NCBI GenBank assembly: GCA_002794775.1
Contig: NBAY01000002.1
Location: 2,418,001-2,482,000 of the forward strand
Source of the DNA: Porodaedalea pini
Taxonomy: Eukaryota > Basidiomycota > Agaricomycetes > Hymenochaetales > Hymenochaetaceae
Direction: 5' to 3'
DNA: 64,000 nucleotides
In this document: piece by piece, positions 1-10,706 of the stretch
Position numbering within the stretch: position 1 is the first letter of the stretch
Layout: each line of letters starts with the position of its first letter
Translations under genes and position numbers: made by a program
Notes under the pieces: model-generated
Database searches by the model: none
Told to the model about the DNA's origin: nothing
The model's input: the letters and a program-made list of their open reading frames with translations, nothing else

Positions 1-3000
1 GAAAACAAGCATAAAGTGCAGGTCCAGGCGACCTGCATCAGAAGCATGTAGAATAAACGGAATCTCGACGACCTCTTCAGTCTGCAGCATGGTCCTATCG
101 AGTAAGGATTGCAAAGGGATCCTGACGGGTGAAGGGGGCCGGATGCAATTTGTCGACCTTAAAACGTTGCCGGTACTTCCTGCTGCTTAAAAAAGCGTGA
201 ATATAAAACTCACATATGTATGTCGGATTCAGCATACCGGAATTGGGCTGATTCTCTTCCAACCAGAGCTCATCTGATGGACCATGGACGAGCCAGACTT
301 CGCCGATCGTCCTTGTTCCGATATTTTCCAAACGTAATGAAATCTGGATAAGCTCGCCGCGAGCGAGGATGGATGGCTGCAAGTCCGTGAATGCAGCCGA
401 GAGGCGCTGCTCTCTCTTCTCGATCTCTACTTTCGGAAGCATGTCTGGAGCGTATAATCTACTCTGTCGTTGTAGAGCAGTCTCCTGTAGACGTCTGCCT
501 CGAACAGCAAGCGATTCGGAGGCTGGTAGAAGTCCAAGAAATGCATACGATATTCTGGCCATTGTCAGATTACACGGGTTACGAGCCTTGATAGATATTG
601 AGATCTAGAAAGACAACGGACATCAACCAAAGCAATTTAAACGTGCGACTGATACGAACCGTTCTGCGCTCTTTCGCGTTGAGATAGATCTCCTCTATGA
701 CCTCTACCTCAAGGTCAGCGGTTGAACTTTCTTCGTTCCGGTCGTTCTCCACGCCCAACGTGAGATTTGTTAGAGTTACGGCCACGTTTAGAGGATTACA
801 CAGTGTGACATCCACCCATAGGTGTTCTTAAAAATTTGTCTGAGCGATAATAGTGAGTAGAAGCTTTTCTCCGCTTACCGCCTACAAATGCTGTCCCGCC
901 AGACTTCAAGTCTTGCCCTCCTTTACTTTTCCAGAAATTCAGCCATTGCTTCTCCCTCTCCTTCCAAGTTGAGACATCCTGAGGATGGCGCTCATCTTTT
1001 AGACGTATTTTAACAGATTTCGGCTTAGAAAATGTGTAGGGCAACTTCAGGTCACTCGGAATCGCGCCCGGCCCACTAGTCGCAACGAAGTGCTAGAGAC
1101 ATAAATCAGATATAGAAAATGATAATAAAAGGAGCTGCGATCTTGAACAGAGCGTACTTCAAAGGCAAGCCGAAAGTCTTCGAGAAATGCTTTGTCGGCA
1201 CCTGCATCTTCCTGCGGTAGGAGATGGTCATCAAGGCTAATGTCGTATGCGGCAGATGATGTCGGAGATCCTCGTAAAAGACCAAGGAATAGCCTAACCG
1301 CTTTCTCTGTCTCTCCAACAGTATACATCAATCGTCCTGTATAATGCATGAGATGAAATGATTGCCCGCTGTCCATTAAGTGCTCATACCGATAGAATGT
1401 TCGATGCTGGGAACTATGGCATCGAAGGAACCTTCCTGCCCTGACGGTCGATTCTCCGCGTCGGCGAATAAAGGTGATAAGTTTTTCTCTGGGGGAGAGC
1501 TGAAGTAAGTACACGCTCTCCGGAGAAAATAGAGGGTAAGGGGTCTCTATCGATGTGAAAATTAGATATATTCATTCATGAGTCCAAATTCTTACAATCC
1601 CGATCTTTTCCAGGCGCCGGGCAGCGATTACATATAACATTGCTGCCCTTCGCCTGCATTGTTTTCGAGAGCTTAAAAGAGCTGCGTGCGCAAGTAGCAA
1701 GGCTGCTGGTGTTTCTTCTGCCTGATAAGATATGTTCGCTATTGTAAGCCGTAAGCTATTACAATACGAGCCAAGAGCAGTACTCACATTTCCCGCGGCC
1801 CATACGAGCCATCGGTCTCCATCCATAGCATCACTCAGGAAGTCATTCGTGCCAATCCCGAGCTCCCAGCGCACTGCGTATATCATACTGCGGACCTGAA
1901 CACTCGCAGATGTCTCACTGCTTCCCATGAGGTGAAGGGAAATAGCATTCAGTGCGTGAAGCTGCAAAGCCTGAGAGGGAGACAGTAGCAAGGGAAGTAT
2001 ATCCTATACGAGCATAAGCCATGTATCGACACGTATAAGCAATTCACGTACCGAACCAACTGTTCCTCTCGTTTCTTTCCTTAATGCCTCCCACACACTT
2101 ACCGCCAGCTTGAAGTCACCTAACATAGTAGCGAATTCGGCAAGTCGGCGTTGTTGCATCGACACTGTAGATCCGTTACTTATCGAGCTCCCCGAATTTG
2201 AGTATGCATGCCCTGGAGCCGTTGGAGAGGATGGAGACGCGGAGGGTGCTGTAGCGTATGATGAGCCAAAAAGGCGCCGAGTTGTTGAAAATAGTCGGGA
2301 AGGCAAACGGCGGTTAGAAGAGTACTAGATTATATATACTCAGCTCCGGAATCAACTCGACATATTTCATGCTCACAGTTTCGTTCCAGTCTATGACGCA
2401 TTTCTCCATCCAAGGTATAAGGCCTGTCGTGACAAACTCACGCACAAACTGTGCCGTTGCCTGAATGTCAGAATCACACATGCGTATTGCATTGCTCAAT
2501 TCGTCAGGTTTGCTCTCCACTAGAGAAGTGTGTCCCGAAGTTTCTTGTTGCTTATTAGATGCTCCATCCTGGTAAGGTGTGATAGGTAGTCTGGGGTAAA
2601 GAGCAACGGTGGAAACAGGCGGCGGAGGAGGGGAGGGAAGCGAAAGTCGAAGAAGATACGTGTTTAGCCCGTATTGCTTTTTCACGGCATTATAGAGGGC
2701 GTTTGCTCTGAAGCAGCTTGTGAGCAGGTATAACCGAGCGATCGCGTAGGAGACGTAGCTTACTCGTCATTATTAAGGATGGATCCTTCTGAATGTACGA
2801 TGAGAGTGTATCGGAGATGAACGTTGTCAACCCAGGGCGGCAACTCAATCTGACGAGCATATAGAATTGTGAGAGCGTTCAGCGGATTTGGTGTATTCGT
2901 GGAGACAGCATATATGACTTCGGTGGAAAATTAGAGCTTTTAGAAAGTGGGTTTTATTCAGTAAGTACTTACTTGAGGTAGGATGATTCCAGCCTTCAGC

Positions 3001-3481
3001 TCTCGAAGGTACGTGGTCCCCTTCTGCACAACGTTTCATCTCCTCCCACCACGGGGCCGGTACTTCCGCGCTTCGGTTTGACTCGTCCGCTTTAGCCTCC
3101 ATACGCTCCGCCTCCTCGACCCATCGCGAGCATTTCCGGCTGATGCGTGAGCTGATCCAGTCTATAAAGCGGCCTGCTCGCTGTTCCTCGTCTTCCTTGC
3201 ATGCAGCTTCGATTTCGGACAAATCAGAGAAGCGCAGCGTGAATTTTGCATGCTGGACGGTAGTCAAGGTTGTCGTCCGCGTTGTTACTGGATACAGCAT
3301 TAGATCTAGATGACATATATTTCAATATCGTGAGGCAGAGCTCACTGTTTGGGAGAGGCGAGAAAGACTCCAGAACATCCTCTAATGAAGGAAGAGACGA
3401 CACCGACAATAAATCTTCTAGGTCTGGAGACGAGAGGATGCAGACATGGGGACTCAAAGAGTACGGTAAAGGGGGAGGCAT
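1..3481 (-). CDS. TRS85: TRAPP III subunit Trs85/TRAPPC8 (N-terminal part; 3' end outside window)
   Basis: Trs85 is the subunit that defines the TRAPP III complex, which activates the Rab GTPase Ypt1 in autophagy and ER-Golgi traffic. Spliced minus-strand exons give the family N-terminus ([20 protein letters not shown]), then an exon with the [19 protein letters not shown] segment, the block [18 protein letters not shown] near 2440-2390, and [21 protein letters not shown] near 2140-2060, which matches the yeast Trs85 block around its ADWSMMLSDFKTAYSTYESL. Helical-repeat exons and an immunoglobulin-like C-terminal region ([18 protein letters not shown] type, near 300) follow. I place the start at the ATG at 3479-3481 because the open frame upstream contains no ATG. 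The stop codon lies beyond position 1, so the C-terminus is missing. The gene is interrupted by several introns of 50-70 nt. The family assignment is from remembered motifs but several blocks agree. Confidence 0.85.
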
Positions 3482-3731
3482 TTGGACTAGAATATCGCCA
3501 ACGGCGTCGGCGTCAAGCAGACGCGACGGCGACACGACGCGTCCGGAATCTCGGTCACGATAATCACGATCTTTGACTAACGATGCACTAATAATTATAA
3601 CAAACAATATCAATTGGACGCGTGTATGAAACTAGATAGGGAAGAGCACAGATATATAGGCATACGAACATCACAGAGCAAGTCTGTGAAACTACAGAGC
3701 TCGAGAAATAGTACATGCAAGACGCAAATAA

Positions 3732-4635
3732 TCAGAAACCACCTCCGCCAAAATCTCCACCTCCAAAGTCGCCTCCGCCATCTCCACCTCCGAAGTCACC
3801 ACCTCCGTCACCCCCGTCACCCCCGTCAAATGCCTCTCCAAGAAGCATCCCCTGTTGGAAGTCAGGATAAAGTGATTGCATCGCGAAATATGCAAACAGA
3901 ACTTACACCAGCGAGTCCTCCTATAAGTGGCAGCTATGTTATCGGGGAGCATCAATTATCAGAAAGCTGGAACTGGCAGATTGCAACACTTACCGCCATG
4001 CCGCCCATACCACCCATACCAGAGCGGCGCTGTGCGGGCGCTTGCTGTGGAGCATAATACCCCTGTTGTGGGTAGTACCCAGCTGGAGGAGCACCGCCGT
4101 AGCCGCCACCGTAACCCTGCTGAGCAAAGCCCTGCTGCGGGAAGCGGTTGCTGTATGCTTGCTGCTGTTGCTGCTGTCTCTGACGCTGGATTTCCAGAGC
4201 GCGCTGCCGGCGCTCCTCGTTCATACGTTGCTCCGCACGTCTCTGCGCCTCCCTCTCCTCTTTAGTTCCTATGGTCTTGTCCTTCAGCTTCCCAAAGAAG
4301 CCCTTCCTCTCTCGTTCTGCAGCATTAGCGGGAGCGCTGGACGAATCGCCACGATACGACGAGGAACGGCTATCAGGAGGAGAGCCAGTCGGTCGTGTAT
4401 ACCGCGAGTCGACTTTCTCTCGGACATCGGGATGCTCCCTTAGATACTGTTCGTCTTCATAGGGATGTACCCAGATACTGCGCGGCGGCTCTGTCTTGGT
4501 GTCGACCTAACAGCAAAATGTGGTCAAGTCACAAATATGAGAGTGCATATATCCATCACTAACATAAAAGAACTGCTGGTAGTTGTCGTCGAACTCTTTA
4601 ATCCAGCCATACGGGAGGGGTCTCTCGTCTGTCAT
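3732..4635 (-). CDS. WW-domain protein with Gln/Gly-rich tail (Wwm1-like)
   Basis: Four exons: 4564-4635, 3994-4506, a 27-nt microexon at 3907-3933, and 3732-3851, giving about 243 residues. The N-terminus (MTDERPLPYGWIKEFDDNYQ) joined to exon 2 (FFY-VDTKTEPPRSIWVHP) forms one complete WW domain. The first intron splits it between the second-strand aromatics and the DTKT loop. After it come a basic segment (KGFFGKLKDKTIGTKEEREA), a glutamine run, Tyr/Gly/Gln/Pro-rich repeats and a Gly-Gly-Asp-Phe tail. The layout (N-terminal WW, charged middle, PQQGYY-type tail ending in GGMLLGEA-like sequence) is that of fungal Wwm1-type proteins. WW domains bind proline-rich PPxY-type ligands, but the actual partner here is unknown. 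The microexon supplies LPLIGGLAG, which joins GMGGMA to GMLLGEAF. Confidence 0.8.
3907..3933 (-). other. 27-nt microexon of the WW-domain gene
   Basis: On the minus strand the 27 nt are preceded by an AG acceptor (3934-3935) and followed by GTAAGT (3901-3906). They encode nine residues, LPLIGGLAG, in phase 0 with both neighbouring exons. Without them the introns on either side would merge, and the hydrophobic-glycine segment usual before the GGMLLGE motif would be lost. Confidence 0.7.
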
Positions 4636-5019
4636 CGTATAGTAGAGTGATGACGAGGAGATAGATGAGGTTGAGATGAGTCCTTGTGTCTCGATATGGG
4701 CGCAGCAACTACACCGCCTGCCTAAATCCGGAAAGCTTCTCCGCTGTGCAATCTCTCACGACTCATCGCCAATGATAAACTACAATTTCTCCTTAGCTTA
4801 TCCATAATGAATATTAATGTCATATATGTGAGAACGAGAATGTACAATGAAACTAGTACTAAGAGAAGAAAACATCTTATGCCTAAATGCGAGGAAATCC
4901 AAATGCTTGCGAGTGAATGAGTTTTACAATACAATAGCCGATGGCGGTTGGTGAAAGAAGATCTCTGTCGTGAAAGTCGTTAAGCTCCTGCATAGTGAAA
5001 GGATGCAATGCACGAGACG
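4636..5019. other. Intergenic region upstream of the WW-domain gene
   Basis: These 384 bases lie between the start of the WW-domain gene and the stop of the next minus-strand gene. They are AT-rich, with no convincing coding frame. They probably hold the WW gene promoter and the 3' UTR of its neighbour. I see no clear TATA box or repeat. Confidence 0.5.
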
Positions 5020-5668
5020 CTAGGATGTACCCTGCGTCATTCGGAGTGCATTGATAAGTGCGTTAATACGCTCCACCTTTTCGTTCGTTGGTATCTGCGA
5101 GTTAAAATAATGAATATGCAATGTGCAATGAAAGAGTTTTAAAATAGACACTCACTTTGTAGAATGAGTGCAAACGTTGCTTTCGCTCTGCATTTGCTGA
5201 ATCCATTCTAGCAACCTTCTCCACAAAATCAAACGCGTCACGGTCAAGACCGTGCTCGAACTCCGAGAGCCGCGCGTGTTCTGTCCCGGAAGACTGTTGC
5301 TCGACGTCGAGTGGCTCCAATGGCTCTTGTGCCCAGGCTGGCATGGGCACATTCCAAACGACTTCTTCTTCTTCTTTTTCTTCGTTCTTCTGAAGCGCGT
5401 TTAGGAAGTCTTCGAAGCGCAGCGTCTCGCCGTTAGCCGCGGCCTCAATCGTTCTGCGCCAGAACGGGATGAAGTCCTTCAGTTGGTCGACATGCTGCAT
5501 GCGCTCAGTGACACGGCTTTCAAAGAGCCCATCCGTGCCATTGATCCACGCATCTACGTCCTGTGGCGGATTCCACTCCTCGCGAGCACGTACATTTTCC
5601 TTGTGCTGGCTCGTCTTCTCGTGTTTGAGAGCGGCTTGTGCGGTCATGCTGTTGCGTTGGGCGAGCAT
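5020..5668 (-). CDS. Unrecognised protein, about 205 residues
   Basis: I do not recognise this family. The first exon starts at the ATG at 5666-5668 (MLAQRNSMTAQAALKHEKTS) and runs to a GTGAGT donor after the codons for HSFYK. The next exon begins after a CAG near 5095 with IPTNEKVERINALINALR and ends at TAG 5020-5022. The protein is charged and helical, with a conserved-looking core (WNPPQDVDAWINGTDGLF, then DFIPFWRRTIEAA), an acidic EEKEEEE stretch and a C-terminal helix. It has no signal peptide or membrane segment. The tryptophan-rich core suggests a folded domain. Upstream exons cannot be ruled out. Confidence 0.55.
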
Positions 5669-6139
5669 AGGACTTGGCGAGCACGCATTACAGTTCCATC
5701 TTTTCGACTCGTCGAGATAGTCGAAATCTACGTTTGATATACCGTCAGTTCAGTAGGGCTTGAGGGCAGTAGTCCTTATACTGACATCGAGGCTCAGTGA
5801 ACTTGGGTCTTTGGGCTGAAGAACGCATTCCGAAAGATATAATGCGAGCAACAAGCACAAGCAAGAAGTGCAGAAGTGCTCAGCTGATGAAGGTCAGGTT
5901 CAACAGTGTTGGCGTACAAGCTCCGACTCAGCACCAGCCTCATATGAGTCTCACTCCGCATCCGTGGCTCGAACTTGAAACTGAATTCACGCAGGTGACC
6001 GAGAACTTTAATTCTATATTTACATAATGCGCCGATCATATTTTACGTCAATAAGTTACAGCAATTCAAGTTTTACGAAACAATCCATAGTCCAAATTGT
6101 CTTCAACCCATAATCGAGGTTTTGATACAGGAGTGTAGA
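5669..6139. other. Intergenic region, 471 bp
   Basis: This lies between two minus-strand genes: 3' flank of the LCCL gene and promoter of the 5020-5668 gene. Short frames occur on both strands but none continues across plausible splice sites or shows a recognisable motif. I see nothing else in it. Confidence 0.45.
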
Positions 6140-8263
6140 CTAAGAAGGTCCCGGTAGAGGATCGACCCAAGTTCCATTGGGCCACAATATCGCTGCCATA
6201 GTGAAGTCCCCACTTGTTCCAGAGCTTTGAAACTGCGAATAAGACTCAGCATGCGGAAGGGAAAAGCTGAGGTATCGAACACTCACAGCAAGGCGAAAGA
6301 AATGCGGAATGCCCTCCTGAAGCGAAGCGAGTGAAAAGTTAAGCGCCGCACCCGTGTAGCGCTCGACGTCGTCAATCAGCAATGCAAAGCTATCCCATCC
6401 ATCATCAGAGTCTGGAATTGCATCCCAAAATATGGTCTGATTTGACAATGGGATCGAAGAGTTATAAGTCGTTGAGTTCGTGAGGAAGGAAGGAAGCGCT
6501 GATCCCTGCGCTGCATCTCGACGGAGCTAGAACTATTGTTAGCAAGCGTTAGTCGACAGCAAAACCCTGGAGACCCACATCCGCCGCCGTCTGCAAAATG
6601 GAATCAAATCCAAATGCAGCCACGCCATTAAGGAACATTCCCAACAGAAATGCTTGGTAAATGGCGGACAACCGCGTCGGAAAGGCTGTCCCAGGTATCA
6701 TCACCATCGCAAAGATGTAGTGATGCAGCCGTAGCTGCAGATCTGGCAGCTGAGACAGGACCAGTGCAACCAGCCCCCAGCGATATACCAAGCAAGGTAC
6801 TGTGGCAGCCATCCGGTCTTGCGAATCACTCGAATCTGGTTGATAACAATGGCGAGGACAACGATAGCGATGATAATGACGGCAGTCAGCGCCCCCGGCC
6901 TTTGCTCGATGTCACTAATGAGAAGTCGATCAATCGGTATTTTGTCCGTGACGATGTTCAGGAGGACGCCAGGCCAGAACGCGGCAAGGTACCAGACTGC
7001 CCTCTCGAATGGTGCCTTTGAAAAAGCTGGGAGAACGAAACGGAAGGCGAGACGCCAGAAAGCATATGCAACGAAGAGCGCTGGCAGAAAAATCCCGGAT
7101 GCAGTATCCAATGGAGGAGGATAGTCCTGAGGCTGTGAATAAAGTGAAACATGCCAGAAGCCAATGCACACGAGACTCCAATAACAAAAAAATCGGATTC
7201 GGTCTGAGGACGAGAAATAATAGAGCAGTAATGATAATGTTGAAGGCCAGAGCATAGTTCCTAAGGTCCAAGCAGTGGGAGAGAGAGGTGTTTTGGCTGA
7301 ACCGGAATGACGAGGGAAAGACAGTGGGAAAAGGCGCCGAAGTCAGACCGTGTGCAGTGAGTGACAAAAAGTCGGTGAAGTTTCCTATTAGTTGCAGAGT
7401 CCCACACCCTCCACGAGAGTTTTCGAACAAACCTCTGAGAAATCTCAGTTTATGTTATTAATAATTAATGCAGACACGTACGCATGGACTGCAGTAGAGC
7501 AGATGAAGGAATCACTCCGGTAAGTGCGGTTGTCGTCACCTCCACCAACAATAACAGGAACGTTATCAATCTGGATATTTCCTATTGTCCGAGGATTCGC
7601 AAGTACGGTAGAAGTGCACTGCGCAGGGCATCGAAAGTCGAAGGTCAAGTTGTCAAACGGTGCGCAACTTTCACCGTTCAGGCCGCATCCATCATTCGCG
7701 AGCCAGTATGTCGACGTGCACCCTACCCATGAGTCCGAAGGTACAAGGTAGTACTGTGCTCTCGTCAAGAATGACAGCGCAATAATATAAGCGGCAACCA
7801 GGCATGCCAGCAGCCAGTTCGATGTGAAGTGCCTGGTCCGTCGGACAACAGCCTGTTCGAGGGCGACAGTTACGCTACGGTTTCGTACTCTATACGACCT
7901 GTTTAGGATTGGCATCGGATCTGTAAGGAAAAATGTTCGATTTCTCTGCATTATTATAACCAAGTCAAATTTCATACCTGACAAGTTGGTTTCCGGCCGT
8001 GGACCACGTATGTAGATGGCGGCCTTCCTCGTATAATGGTATAGAAGCGGAAATTTCGAACGTGACTTAACGAGCAAACGCTCTCTGAGCGTCCTCGGTG
8101 CAGTCAAAATAGACTGGGAAGGGGAACCGGGTCCTGGTGAGTCAGCTTCGTTCGTGTCGATCGCAAGTGTGTGTTCCTCATCGAACTTGCGCGAACGAGA
8201 CGCCTGGCCGTCAAAAGTTGCACCGGAAGATACAGAATTGGAACTGGCTTCCGAGGCACTCAT
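6140..8263 (-). CDS. LCCL-domain multi-pass membrane protein
   Basis: The start is the ATG at 8261-8263 (MSASEASSNSVSSGATFDGQ), followed by about 130 hydrophilic residues. A first membrane helix (NWLLACLVAAYIIALSFL) is followed by an LCCL domain with its typical YWLANDGCGLNGESCAPF and FRCPAQC cysteines, a GDDNRTYRSDSFIC strand, and, in the next exon, the SRGGCGTLQLIG closing motif. Four or more further hydrophobic helices follow (for example LRNYALAFNIIITALLFLVL and ALTAVIIIAIVVLAIVINQI). The last exon ends with IFWDAIPDSDDGWDSFALLI and stops at 6140. The LCCL fold is extracellular or lumenal and stabilised by disulphides. Fungal proteins of this shape are common and mostly uncharacterised. 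Several introns interrupt the gene, including one that splits the LCCL domain near 7440. Confidence 0.85.
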
Positions 8264-8550
8264 CTAAAGGGGATAAAAGACGAAAGAAAAGATTGAGTGA
8301 ACTCAGAGTCAGAGAATTGTGAGCATGATGAAGAGCCGTGAGAGCAGTTGAGACTGAGCTTGTCGGTGCGGCACGGCTTGCGGAAGTATTGTCTGCTTAT
8401 GTCACCCACGACTTCAAGGTTATGCATGCTAGACATAAGTACAAAAATATTCATAACGTCCGCTTCTTTATACTACACAGATCTTAATGTTTAAACAATG
8501 GTGCCTTTAGACTGTATGCTTCACACTCGCGTGTTTGGTCCGTCTGTGAA
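8264..8550. other. Intergenic region, 287 bp
   Basis: Promoter of the LCCL gene and 3' flank of the next minus-strand gene. No coding evidence. Confidence 0.4.
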
Positions 8551-9377
8551 TTATCTGTGAACAAAAGGATGCTTATGGTCGCAAACGGACTCACTGTAGT
8601 CGTATACTAAGACACGCTCAATATTCTCACCCCCCGGGCCCGTGAAGTGGACCCTTCTAACATATCTCCTCTCGCCATTAATTTCCGCGAAACCCCAGAT
8701 CTTTGAAAACAAGTCAGGCCGTCCCGTCAACACATATGCAGGTTAATTCTCATACCTGGTCGGCGACCCAAGTCTTTCCGCTATTCGGAGTGTCACTCTC
8801 AACATGAGATTCGATGGCCTCGTGTTCAAAGGTATCGGCGGACCAATTTTCCTTCTGCCATTCATCTTCGATGTCCTCAACTTTGATTCTTCGCGTCTTG
8901 CCAACTTTGTGAACGTCCGAGTGAGCAACGACATTCAGTCGAAAGTATTTCCGTGCAGCACTCACCGACTGGCCCGAAGACGGGATCTTCGACGGAACGA
9001 ACCTGCCAATCAAGAATGCGTCGCTCGAAGTTGCCCTTGAAACCTCCTGTTCCGATCTGCTCGATGTCGACATGTTCGTTGCCCTCGTCATCTTTGAAAT
9101 GGTTGACGTAGAGCGTTATAGTGATAGAAGCAATGAGCTTGCGCTTGACCCAGCTCATGCCTTGCAGGCGAAGGATCTCGTCCGGGTCTGTAATAAGTAT
9201 TATGACATGTTGGAGATGCTTGATGCTGTGGAGGGACGCACCATCGCCGAGCGTCTTGTTCTGAGCATGTCCAAGTACAGTGTCAGTACAAATCGCTCCA
9301 CTATATTCAAATCGAGATCGTACCATAACATAACTTCCAGAAAGGTTGACGGTGGTGACTTCGGGAGGTGCTGCCAT
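8551..9377 (-). CDS. Conserved fungal protein of unknown function, five exons
   Basis: The exons read MAAPPEVTTVNLSGSYVM (9324-9377), a 19-nt microexon (9242-9260), a third exon from 9187, a fourth beginning after CACAAAG near 8910, and a last one starting IWGFAEINGERRY and ending at 8551. The spliced protein has NKTLGDDPDEILRLQG, then WVKRKLIASITITLYVNHFK, FVADVE-type acidic strands, GKTRRIKVEDIEDEW, and RRVHFTGPGGENIERVLVYD near the end. I recognise this as a widespread fungal family of about 170-200 residues with alternating beta strands. It may be calycin/lipocalin-like, but I know no tested function. No signal peptide is visible, so it is probably cytosolic. All four introns lie in phase with the conserved reading. 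Confidence 0.7.
9242..9260 (-). other. 19-nt microexon
   Basis: The 19 nt lie between a TCAG acceptor (9261-9262 on the plus strand read as CT) and a GTGCGT donor (9236-9241). They add AACAAGACGCTCGGCGATG, giving M-NKTLGD-DPDEILRLQG across three exons. This is the only reading that keeps the frame and the family motif. Confidence 0.75.
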
Positions 9378-9632
9378 GGTGGAATAGAGGGTATGGTTAT
9401 CTTCAGGTCGATTGAACTCAAGTTATAGCAGCGCTCATAACGCTGTGTTCCAAATTTCACGTGCATGCAGATTGCGGATTCAGACTGCAAAATCATAAAT
9501 AAAATAAAAAACTAGCTCAGCCCCCGGGCAGATGCCAGCTGACCACCTAAATTTATATTTATTGAATCGCTTGTCGCCGCGGCAAGGCATGCACATGTTT
9601 ACAAATTACAAGGAGCTCTCGCTCGTGATTAG

Positions 9633-10274
9633 TTACGACGCTTTCGATCGGAAAAGTGTTAGAACCCTCCACTTCGCATCTTTTCCTCGCTCCCAAGCCT
9701 GTGGCCCACTCGCATCCGTCCCTCCAAATTCAATCATTATCCCGTCCTTCGCCCACTCGCACCAAATGCCGATCGATCCAGATGAGGGTCCTGCGCCGCC
9801 GCCCTTCCTATCGGGTTCGCCCAGGATACCCACAATGTCTTTTCCGGTCGAAGATGCCGTTAGCGTAATCTCTGCCGGTCTTCGGTTGCTATTGTCTGTC
9901 GACGGTAGAAGCGAAAGAACAAGAGATACGGCAGGGTGCGACGCGTAGGTCTGAGCAGCTGATGATGCGCTCGTCTTGGACTCTGCCTTCGCTCCCTCTG
10001 ACTCGGTATTGTAGATGTCAATGCTGTCGAGTAAGAGATTCTCACTCCGCGGGTCGATATTTCTGATAGGTTTTAAACCATCTTTGGCGACGAACATTAA
10101 ACTCAGACCGAGAGGGTAGTAGTTCATGTAGAGAGCATCTGAGTAAGATTTGACCTCTGGAGTAGGGACTTGACTAGACGTTGTCAGGTCGGCGAGTCGC
10201 TTCAGATAGTCCAGCAAGGGTGCTGCTGATGGAGAAAGACCTAGCAGTGATCGAGGATCAGAGATTGAAGTCAT
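9633..10274 (-). CDS. Hypothetical protein, about 213 residues
   Basis: A single open frame without obvious introns, from the ATG at 10272-10274 (MTSISDPRSLLGLSPSAAPL) to the stop at 9633. The frame extends three codons further upstream but only to a TTG. It has a folded-looking N-terminal half (DALYMNYYPLGLSLMFVAKD) and a C-terminal half with GKDIVGILGEPDRKGGG and IGIWCEWAKDGIMIEFGG. These glycine and tryptophan motifs look conserved, but I do not know the family. No signal or membrane segment. The retrotransposon begins only about 40 bp upstream of the start codon, so its original promoter has been displaced. Confidence 0.65.
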   Translation of the reverse strand: MTSISDPRSLLGLSPSAAPLLDYLKRLADLTTSSQVPTPEVKSYSDALYMNYYPLGLSLMFVAKDGLKPIRNIDPRSENLLLDSIDIYNTESEGAKAESKTSASSAAQTYASHPAVSLVLSLLPSTDNSNRRPAEITLTASSTGKDIVGILGEPDRKGGGAGPSSGSIGIWCEWAKDGIMIEFGGTDASGPQAWERGKDAKWRVLTLFRSKAS

Positions 10275-10293
10275 GCTTGTCAAGACTCAAGAC

Positions 10294-10311
10294 TCGAAAT
10301 CGAAATCGAAA
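10294..10311. repeat. Three tandem copies of a 6-nt unit (CGAAAT)
   Basis: The plus strand reads CGAAAT three times in a row, directly upstream of the 9633-10274 gene and at the edge of the retrotransposon. It lies in the presumed 5' UTR. Confidence 0.6.
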
Positions 10312-10706
10312 TGATTTATTTTTATTTTTAAAAGCAGGCGGCAGCACGTGATTATGACTTTGTAAGGTTGCACTACTCTGCACTACACGCTACGGCAGGA
10401 CTAAAAGCAAAGAAAAGGGAAAGAAAAAGGAAAAGGGGACGCGACGTAGTAGCTGAATGTGTGGCATCGTGAATATGAAAGTTAGTGGTGGAATTAAGTG
10501 ACTAAGAAAGTATGGTTATGTAGTTGTAAAAGATCGTGTGGAAGGTCTGAGTAAAAGGCATTGCGTCGGGTGGGCGTCTGAAGGAGAAATATGCGAATTG
10601 AATGAGAAGCATAAAGTTAGACGGAGCGAACCAATTAGAAAATTGAAGAGGAAGTTGTGTTTTGTGAAAATATTGACGACGAATTTGTGAAAAATATGGC
10701 AAACGT